A stretch of DNA of 64,000 bases from Elephas maximus indicus (GCF_024166365.1 NC_064835.1:60182607-60246606), one strand, 5' to 3'; shown: positions 1 to 11,338, counted from the first letter of the stretch. The notes: a model not told the origin generated them from the sequence alone. Numbers and translations: made by a program.

Positions 1-114
1 AGTGGCTTGATACCCCTTCTTCACATCTGATCTAAAATCTTACTTGATATTTCGTGTTATTCTTTAAATATGACCCCCTAGAGATGGAAACTAACAGCAA
101 CAGAGATGGAAATA

Positions 115-318
115 GGAGTCTCTGGGTGGCACATATGGTTAAGTGCTCCACTACTAACCAAAAAAATTGGTGTTTGAACCCACCCCGAGGCACCTCAGAA
201 GAAAGGCCTGGTGATTTGCTTCTGAAAGGTCACAACCTTGAAAACCCCACAGAGCAGTTCTACTCTGCACACATGGCATTGCCATGAGTTGTAATCGACC
301 CGACGGCAACTGGTTATG
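115..318 (+). repeat. AfroSINE, long form
   Basis: A tRNA-related head (ggagtctctgggtggc, then a 'ggtgtttgaaccc' B-box-like stretch) is followed by the long body (cctcagaagaaaggcctgg) and the 3' end atcgacccgacggcaactgg. The copy is diverged but nearly full length. Confidence 0.88.
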
Positions 319-1900
319 ATAGCCGTGCTATTAGTGAAGTGCTGGACACTCTCATCTCTGGGATAAATCACCCCAACATTCTCAGTTTCTCTCCACAGCC
401 TATGGGCTACCCCCCTTATTTCCTCTCAGGCTATGGCATGTCAAGCCACACACAGTACCTTAGTAAAAAGTCAATCAAGGACAACCTATTTTATAGGTGG
501 GAAAAATGAGGCACAGTTTGTTTTTGTTTGTTTTTCTGTGCTTTAGGCAAAGGCTTACAGATCAAATTAGTTTCTCATTAAACAATACACATATTGTTTT
601 GTGACACTGGTTGCCAACGCTGAAATGTGTCAACACTCTCCCCTTCTTGACCTTGGGTTCCCCATTTCCATTCGTCCTGCTTTCCTGTCCCCTCCTGCCT
701 TCTTGTCCTTGCCCCTAGGCTGCTGTGGCCATTTAGTCTCATATATGTAGTTGAGCTACATGTATAATTGTTTGTCTTATGGGCCTGTCTAATCTTTGCC
801 TGAAGGGTGAACCTCAGGAGTGACTTCAGTACTGAGTTAAAAGGATGTCCAGGGGCCATACCCTTGGAGTTTCTCCAGTCTCTGTCAGACCAGTAAGTCT
901 GGTCTTTTTTTGTAAGTTTGAGTTTTGTTCTGCATTTTTCTCCAGCTCTGTCTGGGATCCTCTCCTGTGATTCCTGTCAGAGCAGTCGGTGGTAGTAGCC
1001 GGGCACCGTCTAGTTGGAGGCACAGGGAGTTTTGATGTCTTCTAACACAACACGTGAGTGGGACTTGAAGTGAAGACTCTCCTTTCCAAGGCAGGGGCAG
1101 GGGTCCTGGGCAGTGGAGGACATGGATAATGGTGGCAGTAAAGCGTACTACTCAGGAAACTTAGACTTCAGAGACCAACTGATCTTCACTTCATGATGTC
1201 TCTGTTTTCTCAGCTATAAAATAGTAGAACCTAACCCATCAGGGTGCCATAAGAATTAAAAGGAGGATACACAGGGATTGCACCCAAGGGGCTCTCATTA
1301 AAAGGTAGTGCATGCACACATGTGTGCACACATTCACACATCCAATCAACACATGTAACCATGGAGCTGATAACTTCCAGGAGTTCCTTTCCAGGGCTCA
1401 GCCATAGCCCACAGGTTCCCTGAGGTAGTAGCTGGGAGCATCTGTTTCCGTGGGACCCAGTCACTCCCAAGTTCTTCCTTCACGTTTGTCTCCACACAAG
1501 AATATATATATACTTTGGAAAGTGACCTGAAGGACCTCCAAGGGGGCCCTCTGACAAGCAATGGGTGATGCGCCTATGTCCTGCTGCACAACCAGAGGTA
1601 GGGGTTGCCCTAGACAGCAGATCTAGTCCCTGCATGTCTGTGATTCCTTGAAGCAGTGCAGGGGTTCAGCAGTATCTTCCCCCTGATAACAAAATCAGGC
1701 AAGCACTTAGCCCAATGCCTGGTTTGTACTAAGCATTCAACAGACATTAACAGTTCTTAGGGGTAGCAACTTAAATCCAAAGTAGACTCACAGGTCAGAA
1801 TGCTTCTAATGTTCTTCATCCAGCCTGGTGGGCAAATGAATAGGTTCTGGATTGGAGCCAAACAGTTTATGGAAACTCTATGCCCACCTACTGGCATTTG
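319..1900. other. Non-coding upstream sequence, no gene seen
   Basis: No exon-like open frame with good splice sites was found on either strand. Short MIR-like pieces are visible around 1195-1250 and 1680-1760 (caggcaagcacttagcccaatgcctgg). The rest is unclassified. Confidence 0.5.
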
Positions 1901-1904
1901 TGCC

Positions 1905-2090
1905 TCATTTATTCAACACATTTATTGAGCACCATATGTGTGGCCCTGTGCTGGGTGTACAATCTTCTGATCTCTGGTATTTATGCATGGCTGTGCTCTG
2001 GGCTGGCCTACACAGCATCACACCAGAAAAATCCACTTCTCAGCACCACCTCCCCATCCACCTGCTGATAAACCTGGAGAGTTAGGGGAG
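1905..2090 (-). repeat. L2-like fragment (3' end, antisense)
   Basis: The stretch 'attcaacacatttattgagc' followed by a 'gtgctgggtg' block is the reverse complement of the L2 LINE 3' end. It is short and old. Confidence 0.45.
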
Positions 2091-2144
2091 CACCGATGAT
2101 GGCACCTTGCATGCCAGGGTGTGGAATTTGGAGTCAGCCAGGTG

Positions 2145-2258
2145 TGTTTTCTATTTTACAGGTAAGGAAGCTGAGGCCAGGGAGGGAATGCTTCTCCAAG
2201 TTCGGATAGTAATGTAATGGCCTCTGAGCCTAGAACCGGGCTCCCTGACTAGTTTAGG
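2145..2258 (-). repeat. MIR SINE fragment
   Basis: The 'ttttacaggtaaggaagctgaggc' type core is the reverse complement of the MIR 'cctcagtttcctcatctgtaaaa' segment. Confidence 0.6.
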
Positions 2259-2399
2259 AAACAAGGGCTATTTTCACCAGACCAGCTGCCTCTGTACAAG
2301 ATAACTTGTCTTGACGTTTTTACCCACGCATAGGTGTTCTTTTTCTTTCTGAAGAGCAAACTTTCAAGGTCCAATGAAGTAGCTCTTGAAGAAGTCTAG

Positions 2400-2595
2400 A
2401 ACAGTGGCTCTCTCCTCGGGCTGTATTAGATCATCTGGAGGGCATTCAAAAATACTGCCGGAGCCCCACCCCAGACCAATTAAATAAGCATTTGTGGGGG
2501 CGAAGCTGGGGCTTCGTATTCGTTTTTTTTTTTTTTAAGCTCTCCAAATTTTTCTAATAAATACATAGTCAGGGTTGAGAACTAGTGGTCTAGAA
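2400..2595 (+). mobile_element. MER5A-like non-autonomous hAT element
   Basis: It opens with a 'gtggctctc' terminus, carries 'gagccccaccccagacca' in the middle and ends 'gggttgagaactagtgg', as MER5-group hAT elements do. A poly-T tract interrupts it at about 2523-2536. Confidence 0.6.
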
Positions 2596-2597
2596 AG

Positions 2598-2800
2598 CAG
2601 TGATTTTGAAACTGTAATGTATATTTGAATCCCGTAAGGATCTTATAAAAAGGTAGATTCTGAGTTTGTAGGGCAAGGGAGGGCTGAGATTCTGCATTTC
2701 TAACAAGATTCTGCCTTTCTAACAAGACCCTGCCTTTCTAGAAGGCTCCCATTTGATGTGTATGCTACCAGCTCCTGGACCACACTTGCAGTAGTAGCTC
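2598..2800 (+). mobile_element. Second MER5-like hAT fragment with a short tandem repeat
   Basis: The order is 'cagtgattttgaaactg', 'attctgcatttctaacaag', then 'ctggaccacacttgcagtag', matching the MER5A layout. A unit of about 22 bp (ttctgcctttctaacaaga) is repeated about three times at 2690-2742, a local slippage event. Confidence 0.5.
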
Positions 2801-3479
2801 TAGAAGTTGCTCTTGGATTCCAGTCATCCAGGTGGTCACTGGTTAACTCCAGCCAGAGGCCTGGGAGTTCTCTCTCCCCTTCATCATCTGCTCATCTCCA
2901 GGCTATCCTGCCATTGGTCAGCAGATCTTGTCAATTCCTCCATGCCAGTATTTGTCAATTCCATCCTACAGCTTCCCGCAGCTCCTATCATCTCTTGGTG
3001 GGACCGGTATAACATTCTCTTCCCTGCTGCCGCAGCCATCACTCACCACCTGTCCTAGCTTCTTTGCTAGACTGCCTCCTAATGGGGGTTTCTCATTTCT
3101 TCTTATTTCTGCTGCTTTTACTACATAGCAAGCTCTCCCTCTTCTTGACAAGAGCCCAGAAGACCCCTGCACCCCAGTGGACTTCCTGCCTCTGCATTAG
3201 TGACCTTATGTCTAGGAACAAGATGCACTGACTCCAGCACCCAGATCGGCACCCATTAGGCTCTCAATAAATACTTGCTGAATTTAACAAATAAATTCCA
3301 ACGTAGAATGTGCAAGGCGAAACAAAGGCCTCAGCTGCTCTCCTTCCAATCGATCAAAACAAACATTCCTCAGAGATTATGCACGGGGCTTTAAACGTCC
3401 CACTGGAGGAAAAAGTTGATCAGATTTAACAAAGTAAGTGCTTATTTCCTGTCTGGAGTGGGTGGTTTAATACAGGCTC
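2801..3479. other. Promoter-proximal upstream sequence, no gene seen
   Basis: This is mostly unclassified. An L2-type 3' end (gctctcaataaatacttgctgaa) sits at about 3225-3285. No exon is supported. Confidence 0.5.
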
Positions 3480-4260
3480 AAAGCAGGCGACGGACAGGAA
3501 TGAGAGGATGGATGCTGGCAGTGATTTCGAGGTCTGCTTTCAAATCCGGGCTCGCCTCAGCAGCGGGAAAGACTGGGGCTCCGGGATAGGGTGGAGACGG
3601 CCTCTGGGGAGCCTCATCCCGGCCCGGGAGAGTGTCGACAGCACGGGGAGGCAGGCGGGAGTTCGAGAGCGTGAAGTAACTTGGCACCGAGGGAGGCGCA
3701 CAAGCCTCAGCCTTTCAGGTTTCCAGTCTTCCGAGCGCCCACGAGGGCTGTTGGCTTGGAAAGGGGGCGGGGGAGAGGGAGGGCAGGTCCGGAGCAGAGG
3801 GGGCGGAGGAGGGGGAAGACTGAAGGAAATGAGACAACCTTTTCCTCCCACTGACTCGGGCTCCTGCAGCGTCTGCGGGGCTCGGCGTGGCTGCCCGTGA
3901 GTGCCGAGGCCGGGACCCCGTGTCCCCAGCCCAGCTCCAGTCTCGCGCCCACTCCACTGCGATTTCTCTCCGAGGCGCCGGCGCTGGCTCAGTCCCCCGG
4001 CAGCGCTTTGTCTCGTCCTACCCTCCGCGATCTGCTCCGGGTCTCTCGGCAGCTTGGCCCGGCGCGCCCCGAACGCAGCCCCCGGAAGTGCGCACCGGCG
4101 GCCCCGGGGAAGGTAAGCGGCGCCCGGGAGCGCGCCCAGGGCGCAAGGGTGCTCCCATCCCCGGCGGGCCCGGATCTCCCCAGAGTGCCCCTCCTCCGAA
4201 GCTCCCCGAGCACTTCTGACCTGAAGCGGCTGCGTTGTTCCTGACCCCCTGCCCAGGTGT
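3480..4260 (+). promoter_or_regulatory. EVA1A: CpG island promoter of EVA1A
   Basis: GC content and CpG density rise sharply here against AT-rich flanks. Sp1-type GC boxes are visible at about 3761-3770 (aagggggcgggg) and 3799-3808 (gagggggcggagg). No TATA box is placed sensibly before the exon 1 donor, so a dispersed, TATA-less start typical of CpG-island genes is inferred. The island sits about 36.6 kb upstream of the next recognised exon and is in the same orientation. A divergent minus-strand transcript cannot be excluded, but no minus-strand splice donor was identified. Confidence 0.75.
3860..4112 (+). other. EVA1A: EVA1A exon 1 (non-coding; 5' end uncertain)
   Basis: The 3' boundary is chosen from a near-consensus donor, AAG|GTAAGC, at 4112/4113 inside the CpG island. 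The 5' boundary is not visible; 3860 is a placeholder and real start sites may be scattered over 3700-3950. No ATG occurs between 3832 and 4112. An ATG at 3829 opens a short frame ending at the TGA at 3898-3900, which would be an upstream ORF if transcription starts earlier. The assignment to EVA1A is an inference from orientation and from the lack of another candidate gene. Confidence 0.55.
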
Positions 4261-4861
4261 AGTAGGCTGGGTCTCCCCTCCCTCACCCCCGCAGAGGACT
4301 CTGCTTCCTAGTGCTTTCTTTTTGCCTCCTCTTCCTCCTACTTTCCTGTTACTTCCCTGCTCAACGCTCCTTTTTTCTGGATGAAATAACTCTCAACTCC
4401 TACATCTGCAGTCCGGCTTCGGAGAGTGGGTCCTTTCCAAATCCCGGCGCCTCTCTCGTTCTACGCCTCCGGGAGCAGGGGCTGCGTAGGGCTGGCGCAT
4501 CGCATTGACTGGCTTTGACCCCAGGCCTGCCGGGCGCGGACCTTCCTGGAATTCTCGCGGAGCACGTTGAACTCAGTACCTGGCTTGTTTAGAAAGTGCC
4601 CGGCTTGCGCCGCGCGTTTGGCAACCCCCAGGAACTTCAAGTCAGAATGGATTGGGGAGTGCAAAGGCAGGCAACCCCTAAAGCCTCTTTGGGACCCTCA
4701 GCAGGTGGTGAGAGGGACAGTCAACTCCATGCCGCTCCATCTAGGGTTTCTACTGGAGTGGGGAGTGGAGGGGTAGGGGGGCACTTGATTCTGGATGGGC
4801 GTGCAGGTAATGTGATTCTGGAGGAGAGCAAACCACAACGCCTTCGCTTGACATTATTATT

Positions 4862-5015
4862 AACGTATTATTAACTGCTGCGCTTTCACATCAAGCCTGT
4901 GAGTAAGGACTTGTATCCCTAGTTTACAAATGGGCAAAAGAGATCCAGAGAGGTTGAGAAACAAGCCCAGGGCCACACAGAAGGGAAGGGGCCCAGCCAG
5001 GAGTTGAGTCCAGCT
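4862..5015 (-). repeat. MIR SINE
   Basis: The reverse complement of the MIR core is clear (agtttacaaatgggcaaaag, then gagaggttgag and gggccacacag). Confidence 0.75.
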
Positions 5016-5192
5016 GGTTCTATCACACACCCCACATCTGGGCCTACAAAGGGTTCCTCTGCCCAGTTTGAACAGGAGCCTGCTTGCTCATACCACAGAG
5101 ATCAGCTTTTCTTTTTTCTTTTTTTTTTGAGCAACTACATCTTGATTCTGTTCAAATCCAAACTGTTTAACACCGCCTACGCTTCCAGTTCA

Positions 5193-5405
5193 GAGTCCCT
5201 GAGTGGTGCAAATGGTTAACACTGTTGGTGCATGGCTGCTAAGCCAAATGTTGGAAGTTCAGTCCATCTGGAGGTGTCTCAGAAGAAAGGCCTGGCAAAC
5301 TACTTCTGAAAAATCAGCCATTGAAAACCCTGTGGAGCACAGTTCTACTCTGACACACATGGGGTCACCATGAGTCCGTCCACTCAATTGGCAACTGGTT
5401 TTTTA
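5193..5405 (+). repeat. AfroSINE, long form
   Basis: The head 'gagtccctgagtggtgcaaa' is followed by the long body 'tctcagaagaaaggcctggc' and the 'ggggtcaccatgagtc' tail region. The copy is full length. Confidence 0.92.
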
Positions 5406-5544
5406 TGCTCCCAGTTTAGTGCTAAGCACTGAGGTCTCTCCTTTGAACCCACCCTGTCATCCAGTCTGTCACCAAATCTATAATTAATTCTTCCTCAGAA
5501 GTCTGGCTTCAGTCTCTCTTTTCCCTGCAAGACAATTGAGCACA

Positions 5545-5665
5545 ATGACCAAGAGCCCAGGCCCTGGCGTTAGACTACCGGCATTTCTCTCCTGGGTGGG
5601 GCAGGTGAATTCACCTCTCAGTGGCTGGATTTCCTCATCTGTAAAATACAGATGTTTAGATGAGG
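5545..5665 (+). repeat. MIR SINE fragment
   Basis: It contains 'ttcctcatctgtaaaataca' and the preceding MIR-like 'gttagactaccggcatttc' block. Confidence 0.6.
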
Positions 5666-5681
5666 GTTTAAAGGGTTTAGC

Positions 5682-5922
5682 ATGGTTCTCAATGTGGGGC
5701 GTGTTTGTGATTTTGCCCCCAGGGACATTTAGCAATATCTGGAGACCTTTTTGATTGTCAACACATGAGGGGGAATGGAAAAAGAGTGCTATTGCGTCTG
5801 GTGAGTAGAGGCCAGCAATGCTGCTTGACGTCCTTCTACGCACGGGACAGCACCAAGAAAGAATTACCTCAATTATCCAGCCCAGAATGTTAATAATGTC
5901 AAGGTTGAGAAACCCTGGTTTA
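5682..5922 (-). mobile_element. MER20-like hAT element
   Basis: The termini 'tggttctcaatgtgggg' and 'ggttgagaaaccctgg' and the core 'gccccc-agggacatttagc' are the reverse complement of the MER20 layout. A second MER20-like copy lies at 41813-42022 on the other strand. Confidence 0.65.
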
Positions 5923-6541
5923 ATATATCAGTTGACGAAGGTTGGCATTATTTGCAGCTCTCGTCCTCTTACCTTCTCCAGTTTGGCCAATTACACCAGT
6001 CTCTATCCCCATCTCTCCCCTCATCCCAGTGCCAGAAATCTGTTGATAAAACCACAGCAGTTCATGCTACTGTACTGCCTTAATGCCCTTGTTGTTCCCC
6101 CCATTGTTGACAGCAGGGGCAGGAACCTGCACATTTTACAAGCACCAAAGACAATTCCTCTGCGTATTAAAGTTAACTTTCAAAACGCATGGGACACATG
6201 GTGTCCCACCCACTTTTTATGCCTCTGGAGTTCTTTGGGAAGGAGGTAGCCTGATTTTAATGCCTTTAGCCACAAGGGAGGTACCTTTTGAAGAAACATG
6301 AAACTCGAGAACCCTGAGTTGGAGCCTCATTTTTGCATAGTATGAGCATTGTCTTTTTTTTTTTTTTTTTATGAGCATTGTCTTAGCTGAAGCCTCCTGT
6401 ATGCGTGCATTTTCTAAATTTTTGACAGATTTGCCTTTATTTCTGTGAGATAAGCCTCTTCACTGTGTTTCCCAGTTACTATGTTCTTGTGAGGATGCAC
6501 TTATCTTGAGAATAAGCCATTGCCGGTACTCATTCAGTCAT

Positions 6542-6706
6542 ACCAAACCAAACCCAGCCCATTGGCATTGAGTCGATTCCGACTCATAGTGACCCTATAG
6601 GGCAGAACAGAACTGTTCCATAGTTTCCAAGGAGTGGCTAGTGGATTTGAACTGCTGACCTCTTGGTTAACAGCTGAACTTTTAACCACTGCGCCACCAG
6701 GACTCC
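6542..6706 (-). repeat. AfroSINE, deleted (HSP-type) form
   Basis: It reads in reverse complement from 'ccattggcattgagtcgatt' through 'ccaaggagtggctagtgg' to 'gcgccaccaggactcc'. The long middle section is missing, as in the paenungulate subfamily. Confidence 0.92.
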
Positions 6707-6950
6707 TCATGCAGTCATAGTAGCCATTTGCTCCTTGATGCTATTGTTTCTAGGTGTTAAATAATGCCTTTGCAATAAGAAATAAGGTGCTATAGTGGCA
6801 CTTTTCAAGAGATTGGAACTCCTATAAGTTATTCTTACCCTGCATTCAATCTTAGGGTCCAGTCATTGCTTCCATGTGTAGCAAGTAGAATGCACCAGTG
6901 TGAGCAGTTCTGCAGTATTCCAGGGCAGCTGTTTCTCCTTCTTAGCTGTT

Positions 6951-7170
6951 AGTACTGCTTTTGTTATAACGAAGAATACGTAATAGTCATAATTTTTCTG
7001 AGTTTCAAATTCCTTTGGTTTTATTTATTTGGCCTGTAAGTACTGCTTTTGTAGTAATGAAGAATGCACTGTACTGATAATTTTCCTGAGATAAAAAATC
7101 CATTGATTTTATTTATTTGGGCTGTAAGTACTGCTTTTGCAGTAAGGAAGAATGCACTGTACCATGTTTT
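6951..7170. repeat. 88-bp tandem repeat, about 2.5 units
   Basis: The phrase 'agtactgctttt' starts at 6951, 7039 and 7127, exactly 88 bp apart, each time followed by 'gaagaat' and, between units, 'gattttatttatttgg'. The units have diverged. The block lies within the putative piggyBac-like element. Confidence 0.85.
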
Positions 7171-7534
7171 GAAAACTTTCATGAGAAAAAAGATTAAAAG
7201 ACTAAGAAGAAGGAGACTAGAATAAAATGTGTATGCAGTCATTGCCAGGTGCCCTCATGTTTTACCTCATGCTCTGCACATTTTCAAGAAAAAAAAAAAT
7301 TTTAAAAACTTGATTTTATCATTGACTCATATCGACAGCATTTACATCATCCAGGGTCCGTTGGGACACATGGGATCCCAGATTATGGGTATTGAAATCC
7401 ATAACTTATAACAAAAATTCTGAATTGGTCCTTTAATGAGCATGCCTTCATTAGTGAAAACACATAGTATCAAGAAAAAAATTAAAGGAGAAAATAACTG
7501 GGTCTTGAAAGGTTTAGGAATCACTGTCTTGCAT

Positions 7535-7915
7535 AATAAAATCTAACCTCTGACCTTGACACAAAAGCTCTTCCTGACCACCCTTATCCTTCCTTCCCAG
7601 CCTCACCTTATGCCCCTCCCTCTATGCTCCTGCTCAAACTCAGGACTTAGATACACTTGCCATTCCAGGTCCTGTCTTTTTGGAATGTTCTTCCTTCTCC
7701 TTGGCTGGCAAATTCCTCATCATTCTTTGGCACTAGACCTCAAGTCCCCTTCTGGGTGAAACATTTTTTAGTTCCTGCAGAGAGAGTTCTATTGCTCCCT
7801 GCCACACCAGCCCCAGCACTTTTTTCTGTGTATCTCTTTTGTAGTATATAGTGCATTGTATAGAGAGTCCGTGTTTGTCTCCCTGCTGGTCTCTGTGTTG
7901 CTTGAACCTAGTGCA
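7535..7915 (+). repeat. L2 LINE 3' fragment
   Basis: The typical L2 3' layout is present: 'tctgaccttgacacaaaagctcttcctgacc' style opening, 'ccattccaggtcctgtc', and 'tccctgctggtctctgtg' near the end. It is old and diverged. Confidence 0.5.
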
Positions 7916-7939
7916 GTGCTGTGCTCATGTGGTGGTTCA

Positions 7940-8100
7940 ACTTGAGGGCTTTGGAGTCATGCTGCCTGCATTCAAATCCCAGCTCTGCCACTTATTAACT
8001 CTGTGACCTTGAGCAAGTTGACTCAGTGTCTCAGAGCCTCATTGGTAAAATAGTTCACGGCGCCTTTCCTACAGATTCACATGACTAAGTAATGGGACGG
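7940..8100 (+). repeat. MIR SINE
   Basis: 'ctttggagtcatgctgcctg', 'cccagctctgccacttatta' and 'gtgaccttgagcaagttgac' are the MIR head and core in order. Confidence 0.85.
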
Positions 8101-8139
8101 TAATTGTTCATCTTAATACTGAGTGCCTGCTCTGTGCTA

Positions 8140-8343
8140 GAGTCCCTGGGTGGTGCAGATGGTTAAGCGCTCAGCCACTAATCAAAAGGTCAGAGGTTTG
8201 AGTCCAGCCAAAGGAGCCTCAGAAGAAAAGCCTGGAGATCTACTTCAGAAAACTCAGCCGCTGAAAACTCCATGGAGCACAGTTCTACTTTGACACACAT
8301 GGGGTCACTGTGAATCGAAGTCGGCTCAACAGCAGCTGGTTAT
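8140..8343 (+). repeat. AfroSINE, long form
   Basis: The head 'gagtccctgggtggtgcaga', body 'cctcagaagaaaagcctgg' and 3' end 'ggctcaacagcagctgg' are complete. Confidence 0.93.
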
Positions 8344-8367
8344 ATTACCTCTGTGCCAGTTCGTGGT

Positions 8368-8600
8368 TCACATTTAGCATTTTATGTTTCAGTCATTTAA
8401 TCCTCATAACAACCCTTTAGAGGTAGTGCTGCTATTGCCCTTTTTTCCAAATAAAGAAATGGAGGCACAGAAAGGCCAAGCAATTTGCCCAAAGTCACAC
8501 AGCTAATGAGTGGTGGAGCAGATTGGCACAAACGGTTGTACTGCAGAGCTCATGCCTTTCATACCTCACAGGTAAAAAGCTCAGCTCAGTGCTCGTCAGA
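8368..8600 (-). repeat. MIR SINE
   Basis: In reverse orientation it shows 'taatcctcataacaaccctt', 'ggcacagaaaggccaagca' and 'aaagtcacacagctaatgag'. It is interrupted near its end by diverged sequence. Confidence 0.85.
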
Positions 8601-10285
8601 TAGTATGTACTCAGTAAATGTGAGCTGAGGTTTGCTGAGTACATTAATGAGAGCCAAAGTCCATTGGGCTTTTAGTCTGCACCATACTTGTGACCTAACA
8701 CTATGCCATTACTTTCACAACCTCTGTTCTTGTCCTGCCCTCCTTGCCCTGCCGCGCAGTCACAAACGGGTAGGACCTCAGGGTCAGCCTGTAGTCACAG
8801 CGCTAGATCAGCACCAATTGTCTTGCTGCTAAATGGAGCCTTGTTGCCATAGGCCCTAAATGTTCCTGGCCACACTGAGAACAGCATTAACTCATTGTGT
8901 GGGGTCTGGGAGTAGATTACCACCCCTGCCTAGAGAGGAAGGTGCAGACATGGGTCAGAGACTGCCTGACCCCAGCTTTGTCCTTCCCAAGCGCGTGCCC
9001 TTTACATTATGGAACTAGTGCATACATGTCGGTGAAATCAATGAATAGTGGTGGGGGGGATGGATGGCTGTCGCCAGCGGGGCCTCCCACTTTGTAGTTG
9101 ATCAGATGCAGGGCATTCCTTCTCCCCAGTGTTATGAGGAACGTTTCTGTATTAAGGGTAAAACTTGTTAAGGGTGCTTAATGACCCATATGGGGTGTTG
9201 GAGGACCCAATTTAGAGCCAGTCACTGATCCCCTATGTGAACCGTGCGACAGACATCAGATACTAGGTGACAGGTGATCTTTTCACCAACTTGAAGTCTT
9301 CCGTTTCCCCGCATGCAGCAGCCCTGGCTTTGAAAGCTGAGCCCCCGCCACCCCCCTTCCCACTGTCCCTTGGCCACTTGCTCTGTAGGCCAGACTGCCT
9401 TGCAAAATACCTGCACGTGTGTGTACTCTGGCTTCCTCTGCAGCTGCCCCGTACAGCAGTAATCCCCCCTCAGTTTGCTTGTTTTGGCAGATTGTCCCCT
9501 GAACTTCAACGGGATGAGGTCACCTGGTGTGTGTCAGGCCCTGAGATTTTGTTAGGGTCCAGAAAAACACTAAAGGCTGCCTTTGAGCATGGGGACAGAT
9601 GGACACTTTCCTGCCCACTGATACACCACAGAGCCTTCAGGTCCCTAGTAATACTGCCCTCTCCCTTCTTACCACCAAACTCTTAGCATCTTCGGGCATT
9701 TTCTCCTCCTGGGTCACCAGCTATCTGATCTGAGAAACAGATTTCCCAAGGGCTTAATGACTGAAGTAAAAGACCAAGATCCTTGGGCACTGCTCGTTTT
9801 TTCACTGATGCTTTTTTAGCCTGGCTCCAGGAGATAAACTAGCCCAGGGTGAAATGTCAGGCTTGGGGCCAGGTCTGCAGACCTCTGATATCACACCCTG
9901 TTGGTTGCCATCTTGGGTAGCACCTCTTAACTGAACAGCAAACAGATTCCTAAGATGACTGGTTCCTGTTATGTGTGGCTGGTTCTAGGGAGACACAGCT
10001 CACCCTATTTAGGTCTTAGACTGTGTTGCTGTGAAATATACATCTGCTGTTTAACTCTGTGAAAACCTGTCTGGTGCTGTAAGGGGCATTCTGGTCTCGG
10101 ACAAGGGTCTGAGTAGTGATGTGATCTTGAGATCTGAGTGCTGATGTGAGGTGTTGGGGTGGGCTTGGAATCCAGGTGTAATTAGCAGCTCTGTGCTGGG
10201 TGCTAGAAGACACGGTCTGTATAGTTAAGGGGGTCACAGTCTGCTTCGTGTGATGGACATGCAAACAGACCATCAGAATGTGCTA
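8601..10285. other. Non-coding intron stretch, no gene seen
   Basis: A long open frame at 9267-9686 has no recognisable domain, no ATG with good context and no flanking splice sites matching its frame, so it is not called. No repeat family was recognised with confidence. Confidence 0.45.
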
Positions 10286-10289
10286 ACTT

Positions 10290-10640
10290 GAAGGAGAGAG
10301 ATCTGAACTGAGAACTGGGAGTTCAAAGGAACCAGCCGCTATCTCTGCTTAGAAGAGTCAGGAAAGGCTGCAGAGGGAAGAGGATGTCTGAGTTGGGTCT
10401 TGATAGATGAGTAGGAGCTTGCTGGGCTTGGGGTGGGAGTGGCAGACTGGTGATCAAGGGGCATTACAGACAGAACACAGCACGTACGTGGTACAGAGTC
10501 AAGAAGGGGCCTGGCAGATGCGTAGGAATATGGTAAGGGATTGGAGGGCTGGGGATGGGCCTGAGGAGGTGACCGTGACTTTTCGACAGCCCAGGAGCCT
10601 GTTCCTTTACTGTTGGAGATAATGGAGTGGGGATTTACAG
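10290..10640 (-). repeat. L2 LINE fragment
   Basis: The string of 'ggaaaggctgcagagggaag', 'gagttgggtcttgatagatg' and 'ggcattacagacagaac' is the antisense L2 pattern seen repeatedly in old mammalian introns. Confidence 0.55.
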
Positions 10641-11338
10641 CTCAGGTGTGCCGAGTTCTTTGAACGTCTCTGCTGGCCTGTTGCCTTCTGGGTCAGTAAG
10701 ACCAGTCCCTGGTGGCCAGGGTAGGAACACTGTCTCCAGTAAGCAGAGAAACCACAGTTAGAAACAAAGCTGGGTTCAGTGCTTGTGGGTGATGTTTTGT
10801 TTTGTTTTCTAAGCCATGGCTGAGGAACTACGTGGATGCCCCCTCCAGAGTCTGGGCTTTTGAAAAATTCTCTTTTCCTCTCTCCTTCCCTCCCTTTCTC
10901 TTTCTCTCTTTCTCATTGACTCCACGGCAGTGCTTTTTTTTTTTTTTTTTGCTGGCATTTTACCTTTAGAGCATCCAAAAGTCTGTATGAATTGCTGAGT
11001 TTCCCAGGACCTAGAGAGAGAGAGACAGACCCAGAGATCCTCAAGGCTGAGATCTATCGTATATAAAATCTAGCCGGTGACCTGACAGATAGAGCTGTCA
11101 GGACTGACGCATTTCCAGGGAATCATGTTCACATTTGCAGTCCTTCTCCTTGAGTCCAGAGCCTTTTGAGTGCACTGATTGCATAGGGCCGACCCAGATG
11201 ATGTGTACACCTACTTGTTGACTGGATGATGGATGTAGGTGCTTCTGTAGGTTTCATTTATTCACTCACCGATCTCCAGGCTTCATTCATTTATTCACTC
11301 ACTGATTATTGACCCCTTGGCACATCAGAGACACTTAA
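10641..11338. other. Non-coding intron stretch
   Basis: A pyrimidine-rich tract with a poly-T run lies at 10860-10950. No gene and no clear repeat family was seen elsewhere in the stretch. Confidence 0.45.

Larger units (their letters stand above)
6177..7512 (+). mobile_element. TTAA-flanked repeat, putative piggyBac-like element (copy B)
   Basis: The left end is TTAA (6173-6176) followed by ctttcaaaacgc. The right end is ...cttgaaaggttta, whose reverse complement starts with cctttcaagacc. These read as short terminal inverted repeats next to TTAA, with the right TTAA decayed to TTAG. Internal blocks 'ccactttttatgcctctgg' and 'gaaaacacatagtatcaag' recur in copies at 23120-23745 and 34658-35057. 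An AfroSINE (6542-6706) and an 88-bp tandem repeat (6951-7170) lie inside. No transposase frame is visible. Strand is arbitrary. Confidence 0.45.

Noticed and set aside
3508-3900. 130-codon frame starting with ATG across the upstream half of the CpG island
   Set aside because: GC-rich islands have few stops; the frame is low-complexity (Gly/Arg runs), has no domain, and overlapping frames of similar length exist on both strands.
3540-4286. 248-codon minus-strand frame in the CpG island
   Set aside because: Same reason: it is a by-product of high GC. No minus-strand splice or promoter layout supports it.
6951-7170. CRISPR-like regular repeats
   Set aside because: 88-bp full-unit tandem repeats with no spacers, in mammalian DNA.
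9267-9686. 139-codon frame as a gene
   Set aside because: It begins at a GTG, has no recognisable domain, and no splice sites fit its frame.
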